Origin: Megamerina dolium
Taxonomy: Eukaryota; Arthropoda; Insecta; Diptera; Megamerinidae
Reading direction: 5' to 3'
Length of the DNA stretch: 64,000 bases
Assembly: GCA_963854835.1 (NCBI GenBank)
Contig: OY978529.1
Location: forward strand, 10,066,775 to 10,130,774
The position numbers were made by a program, and so were the translations under genes. Positions within the stretch are counted from its first letter, which is position 1, and each line of letters starts with the position of its first letter. The notes beneath the pieces are model-generated. The model made no database searches. It was not told where the DNA came from and was given only the letters and a program-made list of their open reading frames with translations. Positions 23,966 to 36,791 of the stretch are shown here, piece by piece.

Positions 23966-24119
23966 TAACATGCAATTTATTTTTAATTGTTTAGTCCCGG
24001 GAGTTTTAACCAAAATCCGCCTTACTATGATTGCTAGATTTTTGTTTTTTAGAAATAACAATATATGGGAAATAATGTCAAGCGACATTTAATAAAAGGG
24101 TATAGATTCCATTCCATTC

Positions 24120-24700
24120 TAAATTTTGGACATGTCAGAGAAGTTACCTGAAGATATCTGAAGAGAACAAAGGAATATTAGGGAATATATTCTAAAGTTG
24201 GACCAAGCCAACAAAAATGAAGGCTTTCCAACACAAGAACATGCCACATATAATTGACCACGCAAGAAGCATGGGAATTCAATATTATTATTATTCCACA
24301 CATTTCCACAGAATGACCTTGTAACTTATTGATTGTCATGGGGAATTAGTCCCAAATTATGTTATGGTAATACTGGCAAATTCAGAAACTCCTTTGGATA
24401 ATTGGTTGCTTCGTATGGATTAGTGATAGAATCAACATATTTGAACGAATGTGAATTTGGAATTTAAGTTATTGAGATACTTATTTTTCGCTGCCAATAC
24501 CAAATGAGCGCTCAACAAATCGTGGTTCGCATAATTCTGGCGATTTTTGGGAACATGAGTTATGAGTTCCTTTTTCGTCGTTGTGAAATGGCAGATATTC
24601 GACTGAAATGAAATCAATCCAGTGGAAACATCGACTGGGACCTCTCCATTACGTTTTACCACACAAATCACAATTCGGCAACTGCACTGCAGTTTCTTGA
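24120..24700 (-). pseudogene. Helitron helicase (Rep/Hel) C-terminal remnant
   Basis: The minus strand from about 24671 reads NGEVPVDVSTGLISFQSNIC, then TTKKELITHV, then NRQNYANHDLLSAHLVLAAKNKYLNNLN to about 24465. This order (G-P-V-D, ELI, Pxx-NY-NH--LS-RAILA-KN--V--LN) is characteristic of the helicase C-terminal region in Helitron rolling-circle transposons. Past 24460 the frame breaks and only scattered similarity remains to about 24130. No Rep domain and no Helitron ends (TC...CTRR with hairpin) were found. Confidence 0.72.
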
Positions 24701-24929
24701 CATAACGCCAACAGCATTGGTTTGGTCGGCTGCTTATGATGCGTTACATGTAGATTAGATTGTAGAATGTAGAGTTCCAAATAGCTCGTTGAAGTATGTC
24801 TCCAGCAACAAGTTTACGGTGGTTGCGGCTGTCGGCAGGGCTAACAAAATTAAAATCTGTATGCAAACTATCTGACAGATTGCACACAAAAGATATATTC
24901 CGGATATTTATTTGACAAAATGTATAAGA

Positions 24930-25650
24930 TCTAGTAAAAAGAAATACACTATTGTTGCATTAAATTGAAGATTTTATTTAGCATAGTTAGAATTATCCGA
25001 TTTAGGTCATATATACACCGTTTTATTCGATAACTTGTTGCCATTTTGAAGGTAATTTCATAATGCAACTCTCAAAGAAACCCTAGTCCCTATTGACAAA
25101 AACTGGGACAGTCGATTTTCACAAGCTTCTCTTGAGGCGAATTTTTCACCAACAAAATCATTCGCCATATACAGAAACAGGTAGTAATCATTTGGTGCCA
25201 GCTCCGAACTATAAGGTGGGTGCATAAGAACCTCCCAACCAAGTTCCCGGAGCTTCTGGCGAGTCACTATCGATGTGTGTGTGGCCTGGTGTTGGCCTGA
25301 TGGAACAAAATTCCTCTCTTATTGGCCAAAGCCAGACGGCCCAATCGTTGACAGTACAGGTCCGAATTAAGAGTTTGGCCGTAGGGGAGCAGTTCATAGT
25401 AGATGATTCCCTGCCAATTCCACCAAACACATTGCAAAACCTTCCTGACCGTCAATCCTGGCTTGGCCACCGCGATTGGACCACGAACGTTTTCGCTTGA
25501 CGTTGTCATAGGTGACCCACTTTTCATCATCAGCAACCATCCGCTTCAGAAATGGATCGATTTTGTTGCGATTCAGCAGCTATTCGCAGATGGAAATTCG
25601 GTATCTTGTGAAGAAAAAATATATTCTCTTATTTCAAATTAAAATATTTT
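24930..25650 (-). pseudogene. Mariner transposase pseudogene, family M1
   Basis: Minus strand. A GDE-type block near 25530 is followed by LTVRKVLQCVWWNWQGIIYY (25450-25390), ELLPYGQTLNSDLYCQRL, and FHQANTRPHTH near 25285, where the catalytic Asp of HQDNARPH is replaced by Ala. Then, in a shifted frame, TRQKLRELGWEVLMHPPYS and ELAPNDYYLF (third Asp present) run to about 25160, with the C-terminus near 25060. The end sequence TCTAGTAAAAAGAAATAC near 24930 matches the ends of the M1 copies at 41.4, 46.9 and 52.5 kb. The 5' end is missing. Confidence 0.85.
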
Positions 25651-25654
25651 TTAC

Positions 25655-26940
25655 ATATTTTGACAGTGCAGTGATGACTTGATTGAAATTGAATATGCCC
25701 GCCCTTCTGTTCGCCGGTCTATCACCTGGCCGGTTAACACGATAACTTTAACAACAAATAAAATATTTATTTCAAAGTCAATCTAGATCAGCATAAGCTT
25801 ACTTGCTTGTTGCTGTATAATTTATGACTAAGAAATTGGTATCTCGTTTGGCATATAAAAGCCACAGAGCCAAGTATTGCAGCTATTTACGATTGACAAG
25901 TGTTCTTAGATTCCAATCAAAATAGGTAATACATATGTGTATACTATATGTTCGTATGCATACAATACATAAGAATATGTGAGTAAATATAGATATGTTT
26001 GTACCCATATATGTATGTACATATCAGCGAGCAGAGATAATAGGTTTTGCTGATGTTCTATATACCTATAAAATTTTGATCTGATATCGTCACATAGTAC
26101 AATGTCAATTTTCGATACGATCACCAACGCCACTAATACACTTTAAAGCATATTTGCGTCTTATCAGTATTAGTAGGCTTTTATTTGGCCTATAATGTAT
26201 ATACAATTTTGGTCAGTAGAAACAATTGACAACTGTGACCAGAGATCAGGGTATTACCTATCAACTCAACGCCTATATATACATATATATATATTTTTCC
26301 TTTTTAATTGCATGATCTATTGTGAATGTGCTAATCACATTTTAATAAGTCAATGTGTGAAGATACAATAGTAAAATATTTGAACCACCAAAATAATTTT
26401 TTTTAATGCCCTTACTGTTGGCCGGGCTGACCGAGTAGATAGTATATAGTCTGCACATGTAGATATATATAAACATTTTTGTTTTAAGCTGTAAACTGTT
26501 GATGTTATGGCGGTTAAAACATAAAAAAAAAATTGTCCGACGCTTTGCATGGGAGCTATATAAAAAAGTGGGCGTAGCTTGGCTTTTTTATTGCAAATCT
26601 TTCTTGTAGCTTTGCAATACTAATTCACATCTTAAATATGGTTTTCCTACGGTGAATAGTTTGCAAGTTAAGGCGGTTTTAACTGTTTTAAAATTTCCGA
26701 TACTTTGTGTGGGAATCCCATTAAGAAGAGCGCGTGGCATGTTAATCATGCCAGTTGATTTTCGATTACGATGTTAATCTAAGTGTTAATTATTATTGCA
26801 CTGAGCAAAATACTGCCGAAGTTACAATGGTTAAATATAAAGAAAATTCAGTTTTCTTGTACGCGGGCTACTATAAACAGAGGGCGTGATACGCCCACGT
26901 GTTGGTAAACCTAGTTATCCTTATAATAATAATCTACCAC
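25655..26940. other. Intronic stretch with fragments of the GTCC-tract repeat
   Basis: 25690-25760 resembles the segment just after the GTCC tract (cctggccggtt..cacgataactt). 26520-26900 resembles the accacgcccac modules in reverse orientation (gtgggcgtagc, gggagctat). No genes. Confidence 0.5.
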
Positions 26941-26944
26941 TTAA

Positions 26945-27100
26945 ATATCGTTGCTTTGGTTGGGCCCCAGAGGTATCAGCTATAGGGCTCATATCCTCTA
27001 ACAGACCTTGGTCTGGTTTCGCTTGGTCCACTTGATGAACAAGGATTATATTCTTGTTCCAACGTCACGCTCTCTTTTGATTGATTGATACGCTAAAGAG
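26945..27100. repeat. Dispersed repeat ending in (GATT)n
   Basis: The core 'cagaggtatcagc-tagggct-atatcctctaaca' and the end 'caacgtcacgct-ctttttgattgattgat' are shared with 61770-61872. It is probably the 3' end of an unidentified retroelement with a GATT-repeat tail; the class is an inference. Confidence 0.6.
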
Positions 27101-27116
27101 TTCGTATGTTTTGTAG

Positions 27117-27350
27117 GATGCCGTAACTCAGTGGTTAGTGTGTTGACCTTCTGATCTGTAGGTCGTGGGTTTAATCCCCGGCTGAAGTATAAAAAATTTA
27201 ATATCGAAAATATTTTTCTATTGAACGGTACACATCTGTTGGCAAGCAATTGGCAATTCTTCTGGCAGTATCAATTACTGTCAGAAGTAACTTTGTGACA
27301 AATCTGAGAAAAAGCGATGTCGCAAGAGTTCTGCCGTTCTATTTTGTACT
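27117..27350 (+). repeat. tRNA-derived SINE copy, 3'-truncated
   Basis: Full tRNA-like head (gccgtaactcagtggttagtg, gggtttaatcccc) and middle; the 3' tail is missing. Confidence 0.82.
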
Positions 27351-27354
27351 AAAC

Positions 27355-28236
27355 CCAGCTATCTCTCTCGTACCTATATAGCATATGGACTGAGCTATTC
27401 GTGTTGACTAATCGCACTCCGTCTTTTACGTTACTTTACTTTCTGTAACTTTACGTGTTGACTAATCGCACTATTAATCGTTATTATCCGTTTATTATTC
27501 CTTGCTTGCTCTCTCCCTCTCTCTCTCTCTCTCTCAACGCACACACTCTGTCGCTTTGCATCGTTGTGAATACGTCGCTTATGTTTTCATTTATTTTGAA
27601 GAGAAAGAAAAAACAACGGTAACAACGAATTAAACATATGGAATATTTCTTGTACAAGAAATGAAGAAAGTATTGAATTTGCCTAATATTTTAATCTCCC
27701 ATTAACTGTTATTATTCGTTATTATTCCTTAGTTGCTCTCTCCATCAACACACACACACTCGCTTTGTATCATTGTGCTTACGTAGCTTTCTTTCTCATT
27801 CTCCCTTTCTCTATGCTATATTTTCCTTCCTAGTCATGTAACGAAATTGGTTTTGAAAAATTTTACACTCCATTTGTGACACCGCCGCCTAAGAAGTTTT
27901 GCTTCAAAATTGTAATTTTGAAGATATTCTATAGTCCAGAATTGGCTAATCAGCACTTACAACATATGTTTAACATACGTGGAAAAATTATAAGCCACAC
28001 CTTAATATGGTGTTTGGATTTAATGGTTTAATGCGCACTTGATGGAAAGTAATTATCATTTCTTTTCGCAATAAAATATTGCAATGCAAATACAACAAAT
28101 ATGCTGGATTGCAAATCAAATATCTACATAAGGGTTAAGTGCGTAAGAGGTAATCAACTCTGTTTTTGACTCTATGATGTCATCTTCATATTAAATTTTG
28201 ACAATTTATTTTTTATTGCTCTTTTAATAAAGTACG

Positions 28237-28268
<32 letters not shown>

Positions 28269-28920
28269 GGTACATTATACACTTCGACACGTATATAAAG
28301 TTGGAAATAATGTCACCGAAATTTGAAAATTTATTACCCTCACCTAGTGATAGTGATAACAATTGCTCTTTCTTGTAGATACATAGATATTGTCTCAACA
28401 CACAGATACCTGTAATCATATATAGGTTGTTTTATGAACGCCATAAAGCTAAACACATTTTAGATTGGACAATTGCTAATAGAAATAATATAAATACAAT
28501 AATTCCTATTCAATAATTATCAATTATTTATATACCTACATAGATATGTAGTTTTGTGAAATCCAAATTCCAATATATGTTTATGCCACTTGGCATTGAA
28601 GGTATCTTACCTAAGTATTTAGACAGAGGAATAGTCGGAACAGTTTATGCCAATAATTGATATAATACATACGATAAATGAGTAAAGTTACACTCACTTG
28701 CAATTTGTACATTTCATATTTCTTGCTATGGACGTAGTCCCTACTCTTAGACAGGTTGATGTCAGCATCTTCGAATCAGAACATTTGAGAGTGTCAATTT
28801 CTACAATAGATCGTCTGTCCTTTACTTACAGCGCGTGTGTATTTTTAATGTTCGAATTTTCAAGTTTTGTCCAGCATTGCCAGAAGCAAACGAAAAAAAT
28901 ATTCTGAAATCCCATTAAGA
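27355..28920. other. Intronic stretch, simple repeats only
   Basis: (CT)n near 27505-27533 and (GTT)n at 28236-28269. A segment 'acgttactttactttctgtaactttacgtg' region contains a short local duplication of 'gtgttgactaatcgcact'. No genes. Confidence 0.5.
28236..28269. repeat. (GTT)n microsatellite
   Basis: About eleven units. Confidence 0.95.
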
Positions 28921-28925
28921 TCAAT

Positions 28926-30576
28926 AATTTTTATACCCTGCATAATGCAATATGCATGGTATATTCATTTCGGTAAGATGTTTGTGTCCACTTGAAGGAA
29001 TCTCCGGAGATATAGACATGGATATATATTCGTGATCAGTGTCGATTAAATTTTCGATTTAACGATGTCCGTCCGTCCGTCCGTCCGTCCGTCCGTCCGT
29101 CCGTCCGTCCGTCCGTCCGTCCGTCCGTCCGTCCGTCCGTCCGTCCGTCCGTCCGTCTGTCTGTCACCTGGCTGGTTCGCACGATAACTTGAGTAAATAT
29201 TGAGCTATTTCGATGAAATTTGGCATAAGTAATCTATGATCCAAGGGTACGGAGGGGATTGATATTGGGCATGATCGGTCAATAACCACGCCGACACCAA
29301 GCATTCAAAGCGACTAACCTCGAAATTTTCAAAATCTTTAACTTGCTATAACTCACATAATATACCACTTGGGACAACAATATTTTGCACATAGAGTTAT
29401 ATTATACTACTATATAACCTCGCCAAAAGTGGGTGAGCCACGCCTACTTTCTAGCGTAGCTCCCATACAAAGTGTCTGTACTTCTTTTAAATTGAAACTG
29501 CTGTAACTTCTACAATCTTCTGTCTAGAATAACCATAATTGACACTTAGATTAACACGGCAGTCAGAAATAATATGGCAGAAAATCAATGTGCCACGCCC
29601 ACTCCTTTTTGGGTCTCCCATACAAAGTTGCGGAAATTAAAAAAAATGTTACCGGTTATAACTTGCAAACTATTCAGCGTAGAATAACGAGATTTAAGGT
29701 GTGGATTAGTATTGTACGAGCAACTAGGCTCACAGAAAATGGGCGCACCACGCCCAGTGTTTAACGTAGCCCCCATACAAATTTTAAATTGAAACAGCTG
29801 TAACTTCGGCAATCTTCTGTCTAGAATAACCATAATTGACACTTAAATTAATATCGTAGTCGGCAAAAATCTGGCAGAAAATCAGTGTGCCACGCCCACT
29901 CCTTCATGGGTCTCCCATACAAAGTCGAGTGAATTAAACTAAAATTTTAAGCTCCATAGCTTACAAACCATTTAGCCTAGGACAACGAGACTTAGGGTAT
30001 GGATTAGTATTGTACGAGCAACTAGGCTCACAGAAAATGGGCGCACCACGCCCAGTGTTTATTGTAGCCCCCATACAAATTTTAAATTGAAACAGCTGTA
30101 ACTTAGGCAATCTTATGTCTACAATAACCATAATTGACACTTAAATTAATATCGTGGTCGGAAATAATCTGGCGAAAAATCAGCGTACCACGCCCACTTC
30201 TTATTGGGGCTCCCATACAAAGTTGAGGAAATTAAACAAAAATGTTAACCACCATAACTTAGAAACTATTCAACGTAGGACACCAAATTTAAGGTGAGGA
30301 TTAACATTGAAAAATTAATTGGATTTACTAGAAAGTGGTAAGCCACGCCCACTTTTTATATAGCTCCCATACTAAGCCTCGGAATTATCTTAAAATCCTT
30401 TTACTTCGTCAAAGTCAACCATATTTCGGCTGTAAATTAGTAGAATATGCAAAAATTGTTTCTCGAAAAGTGGAAATAAAAGAAAAGTTGGATATTCGAG
30501 TAAACTTTTTATATATAAATCTACATATGCAGGGTATAGTTTGGTCGGCCCCAGCCGACTGTAAGGAGATTTTTTA
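28926..30576 (+). repeat. GTCC-tract repeat, copy A
   Basis: It begins TATACCCTGCATAATGC with a short hairpin (GCATA..TATGC), has about 24 GTCC units at 29067-29165, and then related modules each containing accacgcccac and ctcccatacaaa. It ends atgcagggtata at 30527-30538 followed by tttggtcggccccagccgac. The outer 12 bases are inverted repeats (tataccctgcat/atgcagggtata). A 298-bp module is repeated in tandem (starting 29703 and 30001). It encodes no protein. Class unknown. Copy B is at 36833-38127. Confidence 0.88.
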
Positions 30577-30589
30577 ATTTTTTTTTTAT

Positions 30590-31330
30590 TTGAAGGATTT
30601 TATTGTTTTCAACAAGAATTTCGTTTCCCAGTAGAGGTCAGAATCGACCGTTTGACTTGGTTGTAGAAGCTCAAAATGAACAATTCCCTGTCCATTCTGG
30701 CTTTGCGAAGTTTCACCTCGCCTCGTTGAAGATTTTTTTCTCACACTAATGTCGTACGTGATCCACTTTTCATCGCACGTAATAATTCACTTCAGAAATG
30801 GTTTGATTTCATTCCATTTTAGCAGTGAATCACAAAAGGAAATTCGGTCCATTTCTCACTGTTAGTTTAAGCTTTTTTCAAATGGCTGATAACTGTTTGC
30901 TGATGAATGCCGAGTTCTCCAGCACCGTCCAAGCTGCTTATGTGCCGTTCTTGCTCAAATTTTTCCATGATTTCATCGACTTTTTCAGTGATTGGTTGAG
31001 TAGAGCGAGGTGTATTTCTAACATCAAACTTATCAGATCGAAAAGAAGCAAACCACTTCGCATTTGTGAAATTGTGTTGGTGTCAAACTTATTTCATCTT
31101 TGCCGCGTCCAATTATCTGATAATCAACATCCTGTTATGATTTGTAATATTTGTCTTTTAACATTGAGTTTGACTGACCAGATAGAGTTAAGGTTCAATT
31201 ATCTAAACATTTCGTACCGTAACGTTTAATATCGCATTATAGCAAATTGTAACAATCTCCATAGCAACTACTCAAAACTTTACCTATCGCAAAAGTAATA
31301 AGTGAATGACTTTCTACATAATTTGTGTTG
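30590..31330 (-). pseudogene. Mariner-like transposase pseudogene
   Basis: The minus strand reads PITEKVDEIMEKFEQE near 31000-30950, AGELGIHQQTVISHLKKA (helix-turn-helix) near 30930-30875, CDEKWITYD (first catalytic Asp) near 30775-30750, and HFELLQPSQTVDSDLYWET near 30685-30630. It ends near 30590, before the second Asp, so the catalytic C-terminus is lost. Frame changes and stops are present. Confidence 0.75.
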
Positions 31331-31339
31331 TAAAAGTTG

Positions 31340-31855
31340 GAAGCAAAGTGGAAATGTCAAGTGTCGCAGTTATTGGAAAGTGTCAAATATTTTCAATTGA
31401 CTTCATTAAGCAGTGGCAGTATTCGACAACCTCAAAGTTTAAGTTGTGCACATCATCATGAAAGTGATTTATGCCAAAAGAATTTAAGATAAATTTGAAA
31501 TTGGAATCATCATTTGCCGATCATACGGCACGAAGAATAAAAAAATAAAAATATGGGATGGTTTTGCCGGTGAGCCTCTTCGATGAGCATGATCGCTTCC
31601 CTAAAAGATAAGTATGCTACGATAACGTCAAATGTGATTATGGGTATAGATATGCTGTTGTTGTTGTTGTTGTGGTTGAGCGTTGTCAATATAGGTTTTA
31701 GTGATGATGGTTATAAGCTTTTAGGCTTATGAAAATTTGTATTTTAATTAGTTAACAATTCATCTCAATTTTATGGGAATAATAAAATGTACAATCATTT
31801 CGAACAAAGATTATTAAATTAAATGATTGTTTGCTCCTTACTCCTTCCACTCTAT
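31340..31855. other. Unassigned stretch
   Basis: A short GTT run near 31653-31672; nothing else recognised. Confidence 0.4.
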
Positions 31856-31859
31856 TTAA

Positions 31860-31945
31860 TTGGTAGTTCAGTGATTAGTGTGTTGGCCTTCTGATCTGTA
31901 GGTCGTGGCTTCAATTCCCGGCTGAAGCATAACTTTCATATATAC
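31860..31945 (+). repeat. SINE head fragment
   Basis: Only the tRNA-like head (ttcagtgattagtg ... gcttcaattcccggctgaagcat) remains. Confidence 0.75.
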
Positions 31946-31949
31946 TGAA

Positions 31950-32830
31950 ATTCTTACCATTTTACTACAGCTAGTGCCATCGTGATTTCATGATCTTAGA
32001 ACCAGTTCACATATCCATAGCTGCCAGTTCACATATCCAAATTCTTCCATCATTAGGTCGATCGTTTCAAGTTCCAACTGTTCAATCACATATTCACTGA
32101 AGAATTAACGATGTATACGATGTTCCTGTGGCTTCAATTACTGCACCTATTAGGCCTTTTAAGCTTACAAATTCAGGTTCTAGCACACCATCTTCCACAA
32201 GGTATCTTATGTTGATCTAATGTAACAAAAAGAAATGTTTGATGAGGGGAGCATCCGAACTGATCGCACAGATTAGCTATCAGCTGTCTAATTGACTGTC
32301 ACTGAAGAAGTGCTGCCACTTCAAGGATCACACATTCAATTAAGCGTTTAGTTATAATCTTTATCAAATTAATTTTGAAATCTCATTTTGAAATCATATT
32401 AAACCCGTCTAGAGTTTTATCATATTGATAGGTTAAGTCATCTATGTACATAGATGTGTACGAAGAAAAAAAGATAAATATAAATTTTGGATTAGCAATG
32501 TACACTAAGGAATAAGTTGTGTCATCTCTTAGATGTTTTATGGTTTATGTATTGTGAACCTTACTTAACATTCTCTCATTTCATCACAGTGACAGTAATG
32601 TTCGAGTGTCGGCCGAAAAATATATAAAAAACAAAGAATAAATATGAAATTGAGCATTGCACAGATACCGTTAAACTCGTTTAACGAGACGAACCCTTGT
32701 GAGTTCAATAGTGACTGTTGATGAGACATGGTGTTTCTAATATGAACCAGAAACTGATTAGCTGTCACTAGAGAGAAATGAAAAAAATCTCATTTAATAA
32801 AGTCAAAAATCAAAGCAATACTCATTTCTT
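31950..32830. other. Unassigned stretch
   Basis: No motif or repeat recognised. Confidence 0.4.
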
Positions 32831-32837
32831 TTTACGA

Positions 32838-32960
32838 TTCTGCCATTCGGAACCGGCTGAAAGGTCCCTTCTAATACTGCCCAAAACAGTAATGGAAGAG
32901 AAGCTCGGTCAAAGAGCCCTTCTGGGCTTATAAGTGCCACATATTAATTTTTTTTTTTAA
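32838..32960 (+). repeat. SINE 3' end (tail A)
   Basis: Reads ttctgccattcggaaccggc ... agcccttctgggcttataag ... tgccacatatt and ends in a T-rich tract; the 5' half is absent. Confidence 0.82.
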
Positions 32961-32979
32961 TTTATTATCTTTGTGTTAC

Positions 32980-34180
32980 GAGGCTCCTATTTATATTCCA
33001 TCAATATCAAATAATAACAAACATTTTTAAATGAAAACGGCTTTATTGTTTTTCAAAATATTCACCATGATGATCAATGCACTTTTGCATTCGTTCAAAC
33101 CATTTAACATGGCAGTTTTTCCTCTTGAGACACTTCCAAAATATGGTTTTTGAACGCTTCAGCTGCTTCTTTGGCGCTCGTAAATCACACAGTTTACCTG
33201 TGATATTCGAGAACAAGAAGAAGTCATTGGGTACCAAATCAGGACTGTAAGGATGATGAGTCAACAATTCGATGTTTTGACTGCTCAAAAATTGACCTGT
33301 TTGACGAGATGTGTGAGAGTTCGCATTGTCATGATGGAGAATGATTCATCGTTGGCGATTGGTTTTGCGTATTTCTCTGAAGACTTCCGGCAAACAAATG
33401 GTCATGTACCACTCAGAATTGACCGTCCTACATTGCTCAAGCGGAACAGTGGCCACATGAACCATTCGACCGAAGAAACAGGCGACTATTTGCATCCATG
33501 TGCTGCCGGCCCGAACAACTTTTGTTGGATTTGGCTCGTCTTGGAACACCCACGTGGTCGATTGCTGTTTTGTTTCCGATTCATACACATGATATATCCA
33601 TGATTCGTCACCTGTCACGATTTTTTACACGTCTTTTGAAGCATCACGGTCGAACTTTTTAAGCATTCCCTTACACCAATCGAGGCGAGCCTTTTTTGGA
33701 GCTATTGATAAATTATGGGGTATCCAACGACTCAAAAAAATTTTTTATACGACTAACTGTTCATGCAAAATCCAATGTATTGAAGTGGAACAAATGTGCT
33801 CATTTCTCTCACGATATGTCACATCTTGCATTATCAATTCATGCACAGCATCGATGTTTTGTGGCACAACAACCGATTTTGGACGACCTTTACGGAATTC
33901 GTCGGCGATCGAACTACTATCATGATTGAATTCCCAATACCAGCGATATACTGTGATTTTTGAAGGTGTTGTTTTATTGCCATACAAAGAACGTCGAAAG
34001 TTGTGAAAAATTACCCCACGAAAACCTTTTCTTCAAATTTCCATTTCTTGGCCAAATTGATATTCTTAACTCACTGTAAATGAAACAAATAGCACTTGTA
34101 CATCAAAATGTTGTGAGCACGTTTTTGCTAAAAAATGTCAAACTTTATTATGGTGTTGCCAGATTTTAGCTATTAAGATT
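32980..34180 (-). pseudogene. Nearly full-length mariner transposase pseudogene, family M2
   Basis: Minus-strand order: PSKITVYRWYWEFNHDSSS near 33970-33910; a middle region with ERMI..HILH..L to about 33750; TGDESWIYHVYE (first Asp) at 33615-33580; TWVFQDEPNPTKVVRA to 33525; ACFFGRMVHVATVPLEQCRT to 33420; HHDNANSHTS-type block (second Asp) near 33340 in another frame; and HHPYSPDLVPNDFFLF (third Asp) near 33245-33200. It ends FERMQKCIDHHGEYFEKQ at 33043. The second-to-third Asp spacing fits DD34D. At least three frameshifts separate the blocks. All three catalytic acids can be read, but no single frame is intact. Confidence 0.87.
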
Positions 34181-34234
34181 AGTGTTGCCAGATTCCTAAA
34201 TATAAATGTTCGACCTGAATGTTGAGAGCTAAGC

Positions 34235-34560
34235 AGTTGGCGATTATTGCATGATAATGCCCCTGCATAACAAATCACTGTTTTTTTTTTGTAGTAAAAG
34301 TCAGATGTTTTGCTTAAGCATTCACCGTATTCAAGTGATTTGGATCCCTGGGACTATTTTCTATTTCCTAAACTTCATTTGGCGGTGAAAGGATGCTGCC
34401 ATAGAAGACATACCAGTCAATGACATAAACACTCACTAACACGAAACACTTGCTGATCGTGCAAAATTGTGTGTTTCAGTTGATGGCGATTATTTCCAAT
34501 AAATAAAATGATTTTTGTGAAAATTTATTCATTCCTTTTCAACCAATCACTGTGTCCCAT
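34235..34560 (+). pseudogene. Mariner C-terminal fragment
   Basis: The plus strand reads LHDNAPAH (second Asp) near 34250-34275, then YSSDLDPWDYFLFPKLHLAVKG near 34330-34395 (third Asp in DPWDYF), then LADRAKLCVSVDGDYFQ near 34450-34500, a normal mariner C-terminus. A poly-T insertion at 34282-34291 breaks the frame. Confidence 0.78.
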
Positions 34561-34569
34561 TTAAATTTC

Positions 34570-36010
34570 AATAAAGAAGCATAATTCAAACTATAAAAAA
34601 TTCAGTCAATTTACAGAAATTTCAGAAATTGCCTTTGCCAGGCAAAAAGATATTTGTGGTTAAAGAAATTATCGTTTCATTTATTTATTTTTTTAGCATT
34701 TCTCATCCCATAATTCGATGTATGTAATAGTGTGACAATATGAATCATACCCCTAAAGTAAGAAAATTTTTGCAATAATTGCATTTCATGAAGAGATTTT
34801 TTTTTTTTTTTTAGCAAAGAAGTGAATAAATGGAAGAAAAAAATTATGTGAAATCAATAAAATACGGTAATCGTTGTCTTCGATATTCTCACGGTAATTA
34901 TAAACGCATTTACCTGAATTTGTAAAATCTTCTGATAAAGGGTTGCTTGCTTACGAGCACTTTTTGTCCACTTGAAATCGATTTAATTGAATGAAATTTT
35001 CATAGAAAAAAAATTTTTATCAAATTATTCCTATAAAAATTCTGCGTACTGTATACTTGTATTTCTGTATGTCAATATTTAGTACATTCCAAATGATGTG
35101 AACGTATTATTATCATCTAGCTTAGATGCAGTTGCTTCATTGTTTTCGATCATTTTAATGTGATCATACATAATCCTGTGTAGCACACGCCTTAATATGA
35201 GATTTGTGAACTTCCGCCTATTATATGCACTTAATACTGCTGCATTTAATCATATCGTATCGAGTGCACTGAAATAGAAGAGCTCACAAATGTCGTGGGC
35301 CCCTTTGATATCAATTGTTCGATTGATTATTTCATATATGTAGTACCATAACCTTATGGTTATGTTATGGCAAAGCGTTGTGTGAATACGAATATTTCGT
35401 AGCATCAAATTGACTCACGTTCAATTTGAATATCTTGAATGTGCATCTGTGAAACAAAACTGATGTCGAATCGAATTACATTTACCCTCTAAAACATTTT
35501 ATCAACGAGCGAGGCAGCAAATCAGACAGACGACTTTAAGATTTCGCTTATTCCAATTTTATTTCATTATTATTTGTAGTTTTCTTCTTGCTTTTATTTC
35601 AGTTTGTTATTCAAACATCAAATTATATATTTGCAATCACAACAATACCAAAAGACGACTTCCGTTTCAAGAACAATACGTATCCTTGATCGTTTTGATT
35701 TTCTGAATGACTTTTGAGTTGACTTGGTTGCATTTCTCTTCTATTTAGATCAATCTGCTGAAGAGAGACCATATATTTCACATAGAAATATCACGAAAAC
35801 AGAAAAAAAAAAACTTACAAGATCTTTATGTATTTGAAAAAGCGATAACAATGGGCTCGGCGCGGCATGTAATCAAACTTTGAATTCCTACAGACACAAG
35901 TACCTACACTCGCCATTGCAAAGTTCGTTCGTTCGTTCAATACCGTTATTTTAAACAATAAAAATTCCTGTATTGTCCTCGGTGAGCATGCACAACTTTG
36001 CGCGCGTATG

Positions 36011-36041
<31 letters not shown>

Positions 36042-36790
36042 CAATGATGTACATAACATGAATATATACTATGTCTGTATCCTTCTTATCCATGACATGG
36101 CAACTGCTTCCAGCTGAGTTAATTACAGTGAAGTCAAATGAACACGAATCACAAAAATGCTATCAAAGCATTCTGATGTGATGATTGTATGTACATATGT
36201 ACTCGTACATAAATATGTGCATATACGCAGTTGCTCTCAAAGTCGTATAGGAATAAGTTCATGTATACGCAAAAAAATGTGTAAATGAACATTTCATCTA
36301 AATTTCAAGTTCAGCTAGAGGTTGAATAGACCAACTACAATCGATACAAAAAAAAAAAAAAAAACAAATGAGTATCAAATATATCAATATCCAGTGGTGC
36401 ATAAAGATAATCACACGGTGATACAAAACAAGTTGAATTCATATTTCCAGTGACCTAATCGAATACAATATGAAACCGAGTTTGAACGATTTCTAACAGC
36501 CTTCAATTTGGGATTTACCGTTAAAAAACTGAAATATCCAGATATTTGCAATAGAATCCAATAAATGAACAACCATTTTATTCGGACTTCCATGCACTTT
36601 TCGAACAATGCTGCAAACTATGATGAATTTTACGAAATGGTTTCATAAATTGTAGCTTGAATTGGAAAAATTAGAAAAGAAGTGATCAATTTAAGATTTT
36701 CTTTTGAACGACTTTTTTTTTTTCTCTTTTCGAGAACCCTTAAAAATCGGTTGGTGTGAGTTAGTTATTGTCAAATCAATGGTTTATTAA
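34570..36790. other. Intronic stretch without recognised transposons
   Basis: Only simple repeats: poly-T near 34798-34812, (TG)n at 36013-36040, poly-A near 36349-36364. Confidence 0.5.
36013..36040. repeat. (TG)14 microsatellite
   Basis: Uninterrupted TG run. Confidence 0.95.
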
Positions 36791-36791
36791 C

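Noticed and set aside
28213..28419. Poly-Gln protein on the minus strand
   Set aside because: The Gln run is a (GTT)n microsatellite; no surrounding coding signal.
29067..29165. CRISPR-like or telomere-like tandem array
   Set aside because: It is a pure GTCC tetranucleotide run inside a dispersed repeat, without spacers.
30825..31229. 134-residue plus-strand open frame
   Set aside because: It lies antisense to a recognisable mariner helix-turn-helix region, so it is a shadow frame.
33253..33603. 116-residue plus-strand open frame
   Set aside because: Antisense to the catalytic blocks of the M2 mariner.
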